Source: Palsa-601 sp963801185 (GTDB lineage Bacteria; Actinomycetota; Acidimicrobiia; Acidimicrobiales; Bog-793). Taken from it: a stretch of 64,000 bases of DNA. Shown here in pieces: positions 1 to 7,449 of the stretch. The notes beneath the pieces are model-generated. The model saw only the letters and a program-made list of their open reading frames with translations, was not told the origin of the DNA and ran no database searches. Positions within the stretch are counted from its first letter, which is position 1. Each line of letters begins with the position of its first letter. The DNA lies in NCBI GenBank assembly GCA_963801185.1, contig CAWDDW010000003.1, positions 1,612,001 to 1,676,000 of the forward strand, read 5' to 3'. A program made the translations under genes and the position numbers.

Positions 1-111
1 GGGGCTGTCGAGAGCTACGCCCGCCGGGATGCGCGACGCGCCGTAATCGAAGAGCGAGTCTTCCGGTACGTCGTGGCCGGTTCACGAGCGGTGGCCGACC
101 TGGCTGTTTGA
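1..111 (+). CDS. C-terminal end of an unidentified protein (cut by window edge)
   Basis: An open frame enters from the left edge and stops at TGA 109-111, giving about 36 residues rich in Arg, Ala and Val that read as an amphipathic C-terminal helix. There is no motif to name the family. It lies 27 bp upstream of the exporter gene on the same strand, so it could be the previous gene of an operon; a regulator next to a drug exporter would be common, but that is only a guess. Confidence 0.35.
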   Translation, partial: GAVESYARRDARRAVIEERVFRYVVAGSRAVADLAV

Positions 112-122
112 GGTCGGCCCAC

Positions 123-154
123 GTGCGGGTCGGCGCCCGTGCGGGTCGGCGCCC
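123..154. repeat. Perfect 16-bp tandem duplication over the exporter start
   Basis: The unit GTGCGGGTCGGCGCCC occurs twice head to tail. Each copy offers a GTG; because the unit is 16 bp, the two GTGs are in different frames, and only the second (139) opens the exporter frame. Confidence 0.85.
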
Positions 155-1746
155 AAGCCGTTCCCGCGCAGAGGAATGGCGGCGATGCGAACGGCGTTGC
201 TAACCCATCATGGGAGAAGCTCGGTACTTCCGATCGAAGGCATGCGCCTGACTGGCTGATCCTCACCATCGCGTGTGTGGCGCAATTCATGGTCATCCTC
301 GATGTGTCAATCGTGAATGTGGCGTTGCCGGCCATAAGGGTTAGTCTTGGTTTCTCGCAGTCAGGCCTGCAGTGGGTGCTGAACGCGTACACGCTGACGT
401 TCGCGGGGTTCCTCCTGCTCGGAGGGCGCACCGCCGACCTGTTCGGTCGCAGGCGAATCTTCCTCCTCGGCCTCGTCGTGTTCACGGGCGCGAGCCTGCT
501 CGGCGGGTTCGCACAGGACCAAACGTGGCTCATCACCGCTCGGGCCGTTCAGGGCCTCGGCGGTGCCATCTTGTCGCCGACGACGCTGACGATCCTCACG
601 ACGACCTTCACGGAACCGAGGCAGCGATCGAAGGCGATGGGGATCTGGAGCGCGGTGGCCGGTGCCGGTGGTGCCGCGGGCGCACTGCTCGGGGGAATCC
701 TGACCGAGGAGATCTCCTGGCGGTGGATCCTTTTCATCAACGTCCCGATCGGGATCGCCGCGATGGCCGCGGCCGTGATGTACCTCCAGGAGAGCCGCGC
801 ACCTGGGCAGCGTCAGGCACTTGACATCCCTGGCGCCGTGCTCGTCACCGGCGGCCTCACCGCCCTCGTGTTCGGCGTCGTGAGGACGACGAGCGTCGGC
901 TGGGCCTCGTGGCAGACACTTGCAGCATTAGCCGGATCGGCCTTGCTGATCGGGGTGTTCCTCGTGTACGAGGCGCGGTACGCCAAGTCGCCCCTCATGC
1001 CGCTGCGGATGTTCGAGCGGAGGTCGATATGGAGCTCGAACCTCACGATGCTGCTGCTCTCGGGCGCGATCTTCGCGATGTGGTTCTTCGTGTCGCTCTA
1101 CCTCCAGCAGGTTCGCGGGTACTCGCCCATAGGGACAGGGCTCGCCTTCGTGCCGCAGACCATTGCCATCGTCTTCGGTGCACAGGTGTCCTCCCGGCTC
1201 GTCGTGCGGCTCGGGCCGCGGCCGCTCCTCGTCGTCGGCGGCTTGTGCTCCGCCGGTGGCCTCCTCTGGCTCGGGGGATTGGGGGTTGATACGGGGTACT
1301 GGTCGGGTTTCTTCTTGCCGAGCGTGCTCGTGACGCTCGGTCTCGGGCTCTCGTTCACGCCACTCGCCTTCGCAGCGACCGCCGGAGTCCCTCCGCAGGA
1401 AGCCGGGCTCGCTTCCGGGCTCGTCAACACCTCCCGCCAGATCGGCGGTGCCGTCGGGTTGGCGGCGCTCGCGACCGTGGCGACAACGCGCTTGGACGAC
1501 CTCGTCGCTCGAGTCGGACCGATGGCCGCAGCGACTTCGGGGTATACCGAGGCGTTCCGGATCTCGTCGGTCATCGCGCTCGGGGCGGCGGCCGCCGCGC
1601 TGTTGGTACCGAAGGTGACGAGGCCGGCTGTGGAGACCGTCTCGGCTTCGGCTTCGGTCGGGTCCAAGACCGCTCCCGGGTCGGTGCCGGTGCAAGTGCC
1701 GGTGCAGGTGCCGGTGCAGGTGCCGGTGATCGCAACCGAGGACTGA
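139..1746 (+). CDS. DHA2-family (EmrB/QacA) MFS drug exporter
   Basis: The 535-residue inner-membrane protein has the layout of 14-helix proton-driven drug exporters. Visible signatures are LDVSIVNVALPAI in helix 1 (DHA2 D1 motif), the cytoplasmic loop GGRTADLFGRRR (MFS motif A), and RAVQGLGGAILSP in helix 4. The substrate cannot be read from sequence. The GTG start lies in the second copy of a perfect 16-bp tandem duplication (123-154), so the true start is uncertain; conserved sequence begins near residue 40. The C-terminus carries repeated Val-Pro-Val-Gln units encoded by 12-bp tandem repeats. The gene converges on the serine hydrolase, and a strong hairpin follows. Confidence 0.9.
   Translation: MRVGAQAVPAQRNGGDANGVANPSWEKLGTSDRRHAPDWLILTIACVAQFMVILDVSIVNVALPAIRVSLGFSQSGLQWVLNAYTLTFAGFLLLGGRTADLFGRRRIFLLGLVVFTGASLLGGFAQDQTWLITARAVQGLGGAILSPTTLTILTTTFTEPRQRSKAMGIWSAVAGAGGAAGALLGGILTEEISWRWILFINVPIGIAAMAAAVMYLQESRAPGQRQALDIPGAVLVTGGLTALVFGVVRTTSVGWASWQTLAALAGSALLIGVFLVYEARYAKSPLMPLRMFERRSIWSSNLTMLLLSGAIFAMWFFVSLYLQQVRGYSPIGTGLAFVPQTIAIVFGAQVSSRLVVRLGPRPLLVVGGLCSAGGLLWLGGLGVDTGYWSGFFLPSVLVTLGLGLSFTPLAFAATAGVPPQEAGLASGLVNTSRQIGGAVGLAALATVATTRLDDLVARVGPMAAATSGYTEAFRISSVIALGAAAAALLVPKVTRPAVETVSASASVGSKTAPGSVPVQVPVQVPVQVPVIATED
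1682..1730. repeat. 12-bp tandem repeat in the exporter C-terminus
   Basis: About four copies of a GTGCCGGTGCAG-type 12-mer encode Val-Pro-Val-Gln units just before the stop. The length is a multiple of three, so copy-number change would keep the frame. Confidence 0.8.
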
Positions 1747-2060
1747 GGGCGCACGCCTCGCCCCTCCAAGCCCACGGCATCGACGACCCTCTTGTGGTCA
1801 CGGCCGTCGTGCCGCGCATCGGATTGCACGCGTCCGCTCTGCTAGCCGTGAGAGGCACGGGATCTCACGCAAACGCCCTCCAACGCCCGTCGGTCATCAA
1901 GGCAAAATGCTGGAAAACAAAGGGTTAACTCCCTGGTGGCGGCTCGCATGCAGATTGCGGTTGCGCGGCGACCTGGTCTAGAACACCGTCGTCCGACCAC
2001 TCCACCCGGGCACCCCCACCCGAGCAACCCGAGCCACCCGACCAGCCCAGCGCAACCAGC

Positions 2061-2110
2061 CCCAGTCGGGTCTCCGGTCCACCCCCCAACTGGCCGGCGA
2101 CCCGACTGGG
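2061..2110. terminator. Bidirectional hairpin between convergent genes
   Basis: CCCAGTCGGGTC (2061-2072) and GACCCGACTGGG (2099-2110) form a perfect 12-bp stem with a 26-nt loop that can pair further through CCGG/CCGG. It lies about 57 nt past the stop of the serine hydrolase and about 315 nt past the exporter stop. There is no U-tract on either strand, as is usual in high-GC actinobacteria. The rest of 1747-2166 shows no gene. Confidence 0.7.
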
Positions 2111-2166
2111 CTCTCCCGTCCCGGCTCGTCCCGGGGTGCGTCGGCCGTCAGCAGTGGCGCGGGGCC

Positions 2167-3534
2167 TTAGACCCAGCCCGCCTCGTCCACGCCGCCGGGG
2201 ACGTCAGCCGCTGGGTCGTAGGGCGACCGGGTCAGGACGAACGACCCAATGTCGAGGTGCGAGACCGACGAGTCGGGACGGCGGACGACTCGCAGCGTCT
2301 CGCCGGTGTAGTAGCCCGAAAGGCCGACGTACGAGCCGTCGCCGGCGGGGCGGAATGAGGCCTCCCGACCGAGTCCGAGCGCGTGCATGTCGAGGACACC
2401 ATCCGGTTTGACCGAAAGAATGAACCCGCTCGTTCCCCAGTACCAGGCGCCCGTGATGTCGAGGAGCTCGGAGGCGACACGGCCCGGTGCCGGCTTCCAG
2501 GTCACCGGCTGGCGCGGCTCCAGCTCGGCGAGGATCGAGAAGAGGTCGGTCTCGAGCGAGAGGCTGAGCCCGGATGTTGCGTTGACGAGGACCGCGAGAC
2601 CGTCACCCGACCGCGCGTCTATCCGCAGGATGGCAAGAAACCCGGGCATCGACCCGTTGTGCCCGTAACTTCGGGCTCCGCCCCGGTTGAAGAGCTGAAG
2701 ACCGAGCCCGTACGCGCCGGTCCAGGGCGAGTCTGGCACGTCGTTGATCGCCAGCGGTTCTCTCATCTCGGCTGCGGTCTCGGGGTTGAGGATCTCCGGT
2801 CGCCGACCTGAGAGCACTGCGGACCATCGGCACAGATCAGGGATGGTCGTCCAGAGCTGCCCAGCTGGTGCCATCGATACCGCGTCATGCTCCGGCTCCG
2901 CGAGAAGGACATCGGCGTGCGGGTGCACCCCGAAGCCACTCGCATGGGGCTTGATCGGGCGCGTGGACGTCCTGAGCATGCCGAGCGGTCGGAGGAGCTC
3001 GTCGGTCACGACCTCGTCCCAGTGGCGGCCCCGCAGCCTGCCCACGAGCTCGCCGAGTATGGCGAAGCCTGTGTTCGAGTAGTGGAAGCGGCGCCCGGGC
3101 CGTTCGAGGACGTCGACGGTCCGGACCGAGGTCTCGATCAAGTTCTCGAACGGCATGCCGGGCGTGCGCTCCCACCACTGCCCGGCCGTCTCCGATCGCA
3201 CACCCGCAGTGTGCGACAGGAGGTGGGCAATGTTGGCCTGGAGCTGGGTCAGCTCGGGCAGGTGCTCGGCGATCGGATCAGACAGGTCGACGAGACCCTC
3301 GTCCCGCAGGCGCATCACCTCGACCGCGATGAAGGTCTTCGAGATGGAGCCGCAGCGGTACTGCGTCTCCTCGCTCGGGAGGACCCCGTCGACTTGGCCC
3401 ATGCCGGCGAACCAGATCAGGTCCCCGTCACGGATGAGGCCGGCGGCGATCGAGGGGAGGCGGCTCCCAGACTGCTCGGCGGCGAGCCGGTGAGAGAGTG
3501 CCCGCGCCGTGTCTTCACGCACCGTCTGCACCAT
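2167..3534 (-). CDS. Serine hydrolase of the beta-lactamase class C / penicillin-binding family
   Basis: 455 residues. The fold's three catalytic motifs are all visible: SISK at residues 63-66 (nucleophile Ser63, Lys66), Tyr-Ser-Asn at 152-154, and His-Asn-Gly at 292-294 in place of KTG. The last 120 residues form the extra C-terminal beta domain common in this family. No signal peptide is apparent, so it is probably cytoplasmic and more likely an esterase or D-amino-acid peptidase than a true beta-lactamase. Starts at ATG 3534. The 70-bp gap upstream holds short imperfect direct repeats of GCAGCTACGG (about 3573-3611). Confidence 0.85.
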   Translation of the reverse strand: MVQTVREDTARALSHRLAAEQSGSRLPSIAAGLIRDGDLIWFAGMGQVDGVLPSEETQYRCGSISKTFIAVEVMRLRDEGLVDLSDPIAEHLPELTQLQANIAHLLSHTAGVRSETAGQWWERTPGMPFENLIETSVRTVDVLERPGRRFHYSNTGFAILGELVGRLRGRHWDEVVTDELLRPLGMLRTSTRPIKPHASGFGVHPHADVLLAEPEHDAVSMAPAGQLWTTIPDLCRWSAVLSGRRPEILNPETAAEMREPLAINDVPDSPWTGAYGLGLQLFNRGGARSYGHNGSMPGFLAILRIDARSGDGLAVLVNATSGLSLSLETDLFSILAELEPRQPVTWKPAPGRVASELLDITGAWYWGTSGFILSVKPDGVLDMHALGLGREASFRPAGDGSYVGLSGYYTGETLRVVRRPDSSVSHLDIGSFVLTRSPYDPAADVPGGVDEAGWV

Positions 3535-3604
3535 GGCCCGGGAGGATACCGGACGGTGCCACTAGCGCTCGCCAGCTACAGGCAGCTACGGGCGCTACGG
3601 GCAG

Positions 3605-4367
3605 CTACGGGAACGTGAGCTGCGAGAAGGGCGTCCTCTCGCGTTGGCCTGTGGTCGCGCCCGCTCCGTCGTCGACGTCATCGGAACCCCAGCTCTGCTC
3701 TGCGGGCGGCCCAAGCACGGTTGAGGCCAGCGTTCCGCCGTGTTCGAAGCCGAGGAGGTACGCCTCCGCCTCGGCGTGGCGTGGGTACCTTTCGCAGAGC
3801 GCCTTGAAAGCAGCGGAGTGCGAGGCCTCGAGCAGGTGAGCCAGCTCGTGCACGATCACGGCATCGAGTACCCACTCAGGCACGATGCGTAGCCGCGAGG
3901 ACAGCCTGACGGCTCCGGTCGACGGTGTGCACGATCCCCATCGCCGGGACTGGTTCGCGACCCACCGGATGGAGGCGGGCCTGACCCCGTCGAGGTAGCG
4001 GGCACCGAGCTCTCGACGCCCGGCGCTCGAGGTCCCAGTCCGACGAGACACGGCGGTCCTTGGAGTGGCCGAGCATGCGGAGCGCGAGGCGGGCGGCCAC
4101 GTCCTCGCGATCCGCCACCGTCATGTTGGACGGGACGACCACGACGACCTTGCCGGCCTCGAGGTGCGCCTGCGAGGTCTTTCTTCGACGGTTGCTCACC
4201 CGGATTTCGACCTTCGCGAAGTCGCTCGAGCCCAGCTGCACGGGTATCGAGTAGGCGAGCTGGATGCGCTGGGACGTGGCCGAGGCGGCCCTCGTTCCCG
4301 GAACGGTGCGCGCAGTGCGCGCGCGGCGCTCGGGAGTGCGGCTGGGTCGCTTGCGAACGGGAGACAT
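3605..4367 (-). CDS. YgjP-type (SprT-like, DUF45) metal-dependent hydrolase, frameshifted
   Basis: The zinc site HELAH sits in the second part, after the typical WVANQSRRWGSC stretch. The first part, starting at ATG 4367 (MSPVRKRPS), supplies the N-terminal strands including VEIRVSNRRRK. The parts are in different frames. Removing one base near 4016 gives the continuous family sequence LERRA-RELGARYLDG. The family is thought to act as small zinc-dependent proteases or hydrolases of unknown target. The C-terminal tail (about 35 residues) is unconserved and acidic. Whether the indel is real or an assembly error cannot be told here. Confidence 0.75.
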
Positions 4368-4680
4368 CAGTCGGGGTCCTTCTGTATCTGAACAGCTACG
4401 AGACGGACGACGGAGCGCCGCACGCCACGACACCCGATACGTCTTCGCACCAGCCGGAGCGCCGCCCGCCGCGAAGCGGGCACGGCCGGGGTGCTGCACG
4501 AGGACAACGTAGCGAGATGGTGTGACGTTCGGGCGGATGCCGGCCCCCTGGGGGGGCCAGTCGGCCCGGATCGCGGGGCGCGCGTCGCGCCTCGTATGCC
4601 CGTAGGGCACATATCGCGCGACAGGCGCCCCGCGTTGCGGAACGACACCCCGGCTCGACCGACTCCTTTCCCTGTCGAGC
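4368..4680. other. Intergenic stretch with REP-like palindrome
   Basis: No gene is seen in these 313 bases between two leftward genes. A GC hairpin, GCCCGC-N6-GCGGGC, lies near 4465-4482. A second element at about 4585-4638, containing TGCCC-GTA-GGGCA, resembles a stretch at 36313-36366 that also lies between two leftward genes. Confidence 0.4.
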
Positions 4681-6336
4681 TCAGCGGCCGTCGTAGGCGA
4701 GAGCCCCGCTGACCGCGGTTGCGACGACCGGCACGGACGCGATCTCGGGCATCGCCACAGTCCGCGGATCGGCCCCGAGGACGACGAAGTCGGCCAGCTG
4801 GCCGATGCCGAGCGAGCCCCGGTCGCGCTCGGTCCGCTCGGCGAAGGCGGAACCGAGTGAGTACGCCCTCATCGCCTGCTCGACGGTCAGGGCCTCCGCC
4901 GCCCCGAACGGCTCTCCGCTCTCGGTGCGCCGGACAACCATGTCCTGGATGCCGAGCAAAGGGCGGCCGTCCACGACTGGCCGGTCCGAGCTCCCCGGCA
5001 GCGGGATCCCGGCAGCAAGGAAGCTCGCCAGGCGGTAAGTGCCGAGCGCGCGCTCGGCGCCCAACGCGGCCATCATCCCATCGCCTATCTCGCCTATGAA
5101 GCGGCCCTGTGGCACAGGGATGACGCCGAGCGCAGCAATCCGGGCAAGCGACGAAGCGGTGGTCACGCCGCAGTGCTCGATCCGGTGCCGGTGGTCTGCA
5201 CGCGGCTTTCGCGCCAGTGCCTCCTCGTAGCAGTCGAGCACGAAGGAGACGGCGGCGTCCCCGATGGCGTGCGTGGCGACCTGCCAACCCGCCAGGTGAG
5301 ACCCGATGATGAGCAGTCGCAGGCGCTCGGGATCGGCCTGCGGGTAGCCGGTGTTGGCCGGATCGTCCTCGAAGCCGTGCTCCATCCAGCAGGTCCTCCC
5401 GATGAGGGATCCGTCCGCGAAGACTTTGACCGGGCCTAATCGGAGCCAGTCGTCACCGAGCCCGCTTCGGACGCCAGCGGCGATGCCGAGGGCACCCGCC
5501 CCACCGGGCGCCTCCGACATCTCATCGTCCGCGTGACCCTCTACCGGACCGAGCACTTCGGACGAGAGCATCACCGTCGAGCGGACCTTCACCCGGCCGC
5601 TCTCTCGTGCCAGCTGATAGGCCGCAAACTCGACCGGGCTCTGACCGATCCAGCCTCCGCCGACTCCGGCATCACAGACGGACGTGATCCCCTCCGACAC
5701 GTACACCTCGTGAGCGAGGCCGATCGCTGCCGCGATGGCATCCAGCGATCGGGGCAGTACGAGCGCATGGACCAGCGATTGCGCACGCTCCTCGAGGAGA
5801 CCGGTCGGCCGGCCGCTCGGGTCTCGTACGACCGAGCCTCCCTCGACGGGCCGATCGACGGCAGCGCCGATGGCCTCCAACAACGCGCTGTTCACCACGC
5901 ACATGTGCCCAGAGGTGTGCTTCAACCACACCGGCCGACCGCCTGCGACTTTGTCGAGCCGCTCCCGTGAAGGGTGCTCGCCCCCTATCTTGTTCTGGTC
6001 GTAACCCGATCCGGTGACAAGTACGCCCGGAGCCACGGAACGGGCGTGCTCTTCCACAGCCCGGTAGAGCTCCTCGAGCGAGGCAATCGGCGGAGTGGAC
6101 AGGTCGAGCTCGCCGAGCGCCAATCCGTAACTCGTCGTGTGGCAGTGCGCGTCGTGGAAGCCGGGGAATACGGGCAGTTCGCCGAAGTCCTCTCTCAGCC
6201 GGGCATCGGCGCTCAGAGCCTCTGCGTCCTCGTCGAAGGCGACGATCCGCCCACCGACGATCGCGACTGCCCGGGCTGCCGGGCGAGCCGGGTCCCACGT
6301 GGTGATGTGGCCCCGGAAGACGGCGTCAACGATCAT
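4681..6336 (-). CDS. YtcJ-type metal-dependent amidohydrolase
   Basis: 551 residues from ATG 6336 (MIVDAVFRG), the start that places the conserved N-terminal strand first; a longer frame upstream runs through the ATCGNTCC repeats and is unlikely to be translated. Metal-ligand motifs are visible: HCH in GFHDAHCHTTSYG, a later HAIGDAA and HRIEHCG, and SDRPV near the C-terminus. The family (amidohydrolase superfamily, composite beta domain plus TIM barrel) hydrolyses amides, formamides or imines; the substrate here is unknown. It is divergent from the PHP gene, with about 100 bp between the start codons. Confidence 0.88.
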   Translation of the reverse strand: MIVDAVFRGHITTWDPARPAARAVAIVGGRIVAFDEDAEALSADARLREDFGELPVFPGFHDAHCHTTSYGLALGELDLSTPPIASLEELYRAVEEHARSVAPGVLVTGSGYDQNKIGGEHPSRERLDKVAGGRPVWLKHTSGHMCVVNSALLEAIGAAVDRPVEGGSVVRDPSGRPTGLLEERAQSLVHALVLPRSLDAIAAAIGLAHEVYVSEGITSVCDAGVGGGWIGQSPVEFAAYQLARESGRVKVRSTVMLSSEVLGPVEGHADDEMSEAPGGAGALGIAAGVRSGLGDDWLRLGPVKVFADGSLIGRTCWMEHGFEDDPANTGYPQADPERLRLLIIGSHLAGWQVATHAIGDAAVSFVLDCYEEALARKPRADHRHRIEHCGVTTASSLARIAALGVIPVPQGRFIGEIGDGMMAALGAERALGTYRLASFLAAGIPLPGSSDRPVVDGRPLLGIQDMVVRRTESGEPFGAAEALTVEQAMRAYSLGSAFAERTERDRGSLGIGQLADFVVLGADPRTVAMPEIASVPVVATAVSGALAYDGR

Positions 6337-6346
6337 GGCTGGCGCA

Positions 6347-6394
6347 ATCGTTCCATCGATCCATCGATCCATCGTTCCATCGTTCGATCGTTCC
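6347..6394. repeat. Six-unit ATCGNTCC tandem repeat in a divergent promoter region
   Basis: Six 8-bp units (ATCGTTCC, ATCGATCC twice, ATCGTTCC, ATCGTTCG, ATCGTTCC) fill the gap between the divergent amidohydrolase and PHP genes. The spacing is close to one helical turn less two bases. It could be a replication-slippage microsatellite or an array of regulator sites. Confidence 0.8.
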
Positions 6395-6438
6395 GCATCC
6401 GCATCCCGGCGACGCACAAGCGGCTACCGTCGGCGGCA

Positions 6439-7449
6439 ATGGAGCCGAGCGACGCCCTCCGCCGGGTGGCGTACCTGCTGGAGAGGGGGAGTGGCGAGAG
6501 TTACAAGGTGCGTGCGTTTCGGCGGGCGGCCGTCACGGTGGAGGCGATCGACCCCGAGATCCTCGCCGGCATGGCCAAGCGGGGCCGCCTGAAAGACCTC
6601 GACGGCATCGGGGAGACGACGGCGAAGGTCATCGCCGAGGCTCTCGACGGCGGTACGCCCTCGTACCTGGAGGAGCTCGAAGGCGAGCAGCCGGGGCCTC
6701 CGTCGGCGGCGGTCGCGGCGCTGCGCCGGGCGCTCAAGGGCGACTGCCACTCCCACTCGGACTGGTCCGACGGGGGCAGCCCGATCCGGGAGATGGCGCG
6801 AGCCGCACGAGCGCTCGGTCACGAGTACCTCGTCCTCACCGATCACAGCCCCCGGCTCACTGTCGCGCACGGTCTTGATGCCGACCGGCTCCGCGCCCAG
6901 CTCGAGGTGGTGGCCGAGGTGAACGAAGAGATGGCCCCGTGGCGCCTCTTGTCGGGTATCGAGGTCGACATCTTGGAGGATGGTGCGCTCGATCAGTCCG
7001 AGGAGCTGCTGGCGGGCCTCGACGTCGTAGTCGCGAGCGTGCACTCCAAACTGCGCATGGATGCCCGCCAAATGACGCGCCGGATGGTGAGGGCGATCAA
7101 GAGCCCGCATGTCGACATCCTCGGGCATTGCACCGGCCGCCTCATCGTCGGAAGGGGACGGCCGCAGTCGGAGTTCGATGCCGACGAGGTCTTCGAAGCA
7201 TGCGCCCGGACGTCGACGGCAGTCGAGATCAACTCGCGCCCCGAGCGCCGGGACCCGCCTCCCGACCTGCTGGCCAAGGCCGTGGCCGCCGGTTGCCTGG
7301 TGACGATCGACACGGACGCCCACGCCCCGGGCCAGCTCGAATGGCTCGATCTCGGGTGCGAGCAGGCAGTCGAAGGCGGGCTCGGGCCCGACCGGGTCAT
7401 GAACAGCCGTTCCGCGCCCGAGCTCCTCGAATGGGCGGCGAGTCACTGA
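6439..7449 (+). CDS. PHP-domain phosphoesterase with N-terminal helix-hairpin-helix (PolX C-terminal-like)
   Basis: 336 residues from ATG 6439. Residues 1-80 are a small helical domain with a hairpin motif, LDGIGETTAKVI, as in the DNA-binding part of family X polymerases. From about residue 100 the full set of PHP metal ligands appears in order: CHSHSDWSD, TDHSP, GIEVDIL, ASVHSK, ILGHCTG, EINSRPER and TDAHAP. This is the layout of bacterial PolX proteins without the polymerase domain, so a nuclease or phosphatase role linked to DNA repair is plausible but unproven. Its stop is directly abutted by the stop of the convergent FUSC gene. Confidence 0.85.
   Translation: MEPSDALRRVAYLLERGSGESYKVRAFRRAAVTVEAIDPEILAGMAKRGRLKDLDGIGETTAKVIAEALDGGTPSYLEELEGEQPGPPSAAVAALRRALKGDCHSHSDWSDGGSPIREMARAARALGHEYLVLTDHSPRLTVAHGLDADRLRAQLEVVAEVNEEMAPWRLLSGIEVDILEDGALDQSEELLAGLDVVVASVHSKLRMDARQMTRRMVRAIKSPHVDILGHCTGRLIVGRGRPQSEFDADEVFEACARTSTAVEINSRPERRDPPPDLLAKAVAAGCLVTIDTDAHAPGQLEWLDLGCEQAVEGGLGPDRVMNSRSAPELLEWAASH

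Noticed and set aside
5974..6438. Extension of the PHP gene upstream by 155 codons
   Set aside because: It is antisense to the amidohydrolase N-terminus and crosses the ATCGNTCC repeats; ATG 6439 begins the conserved domain.
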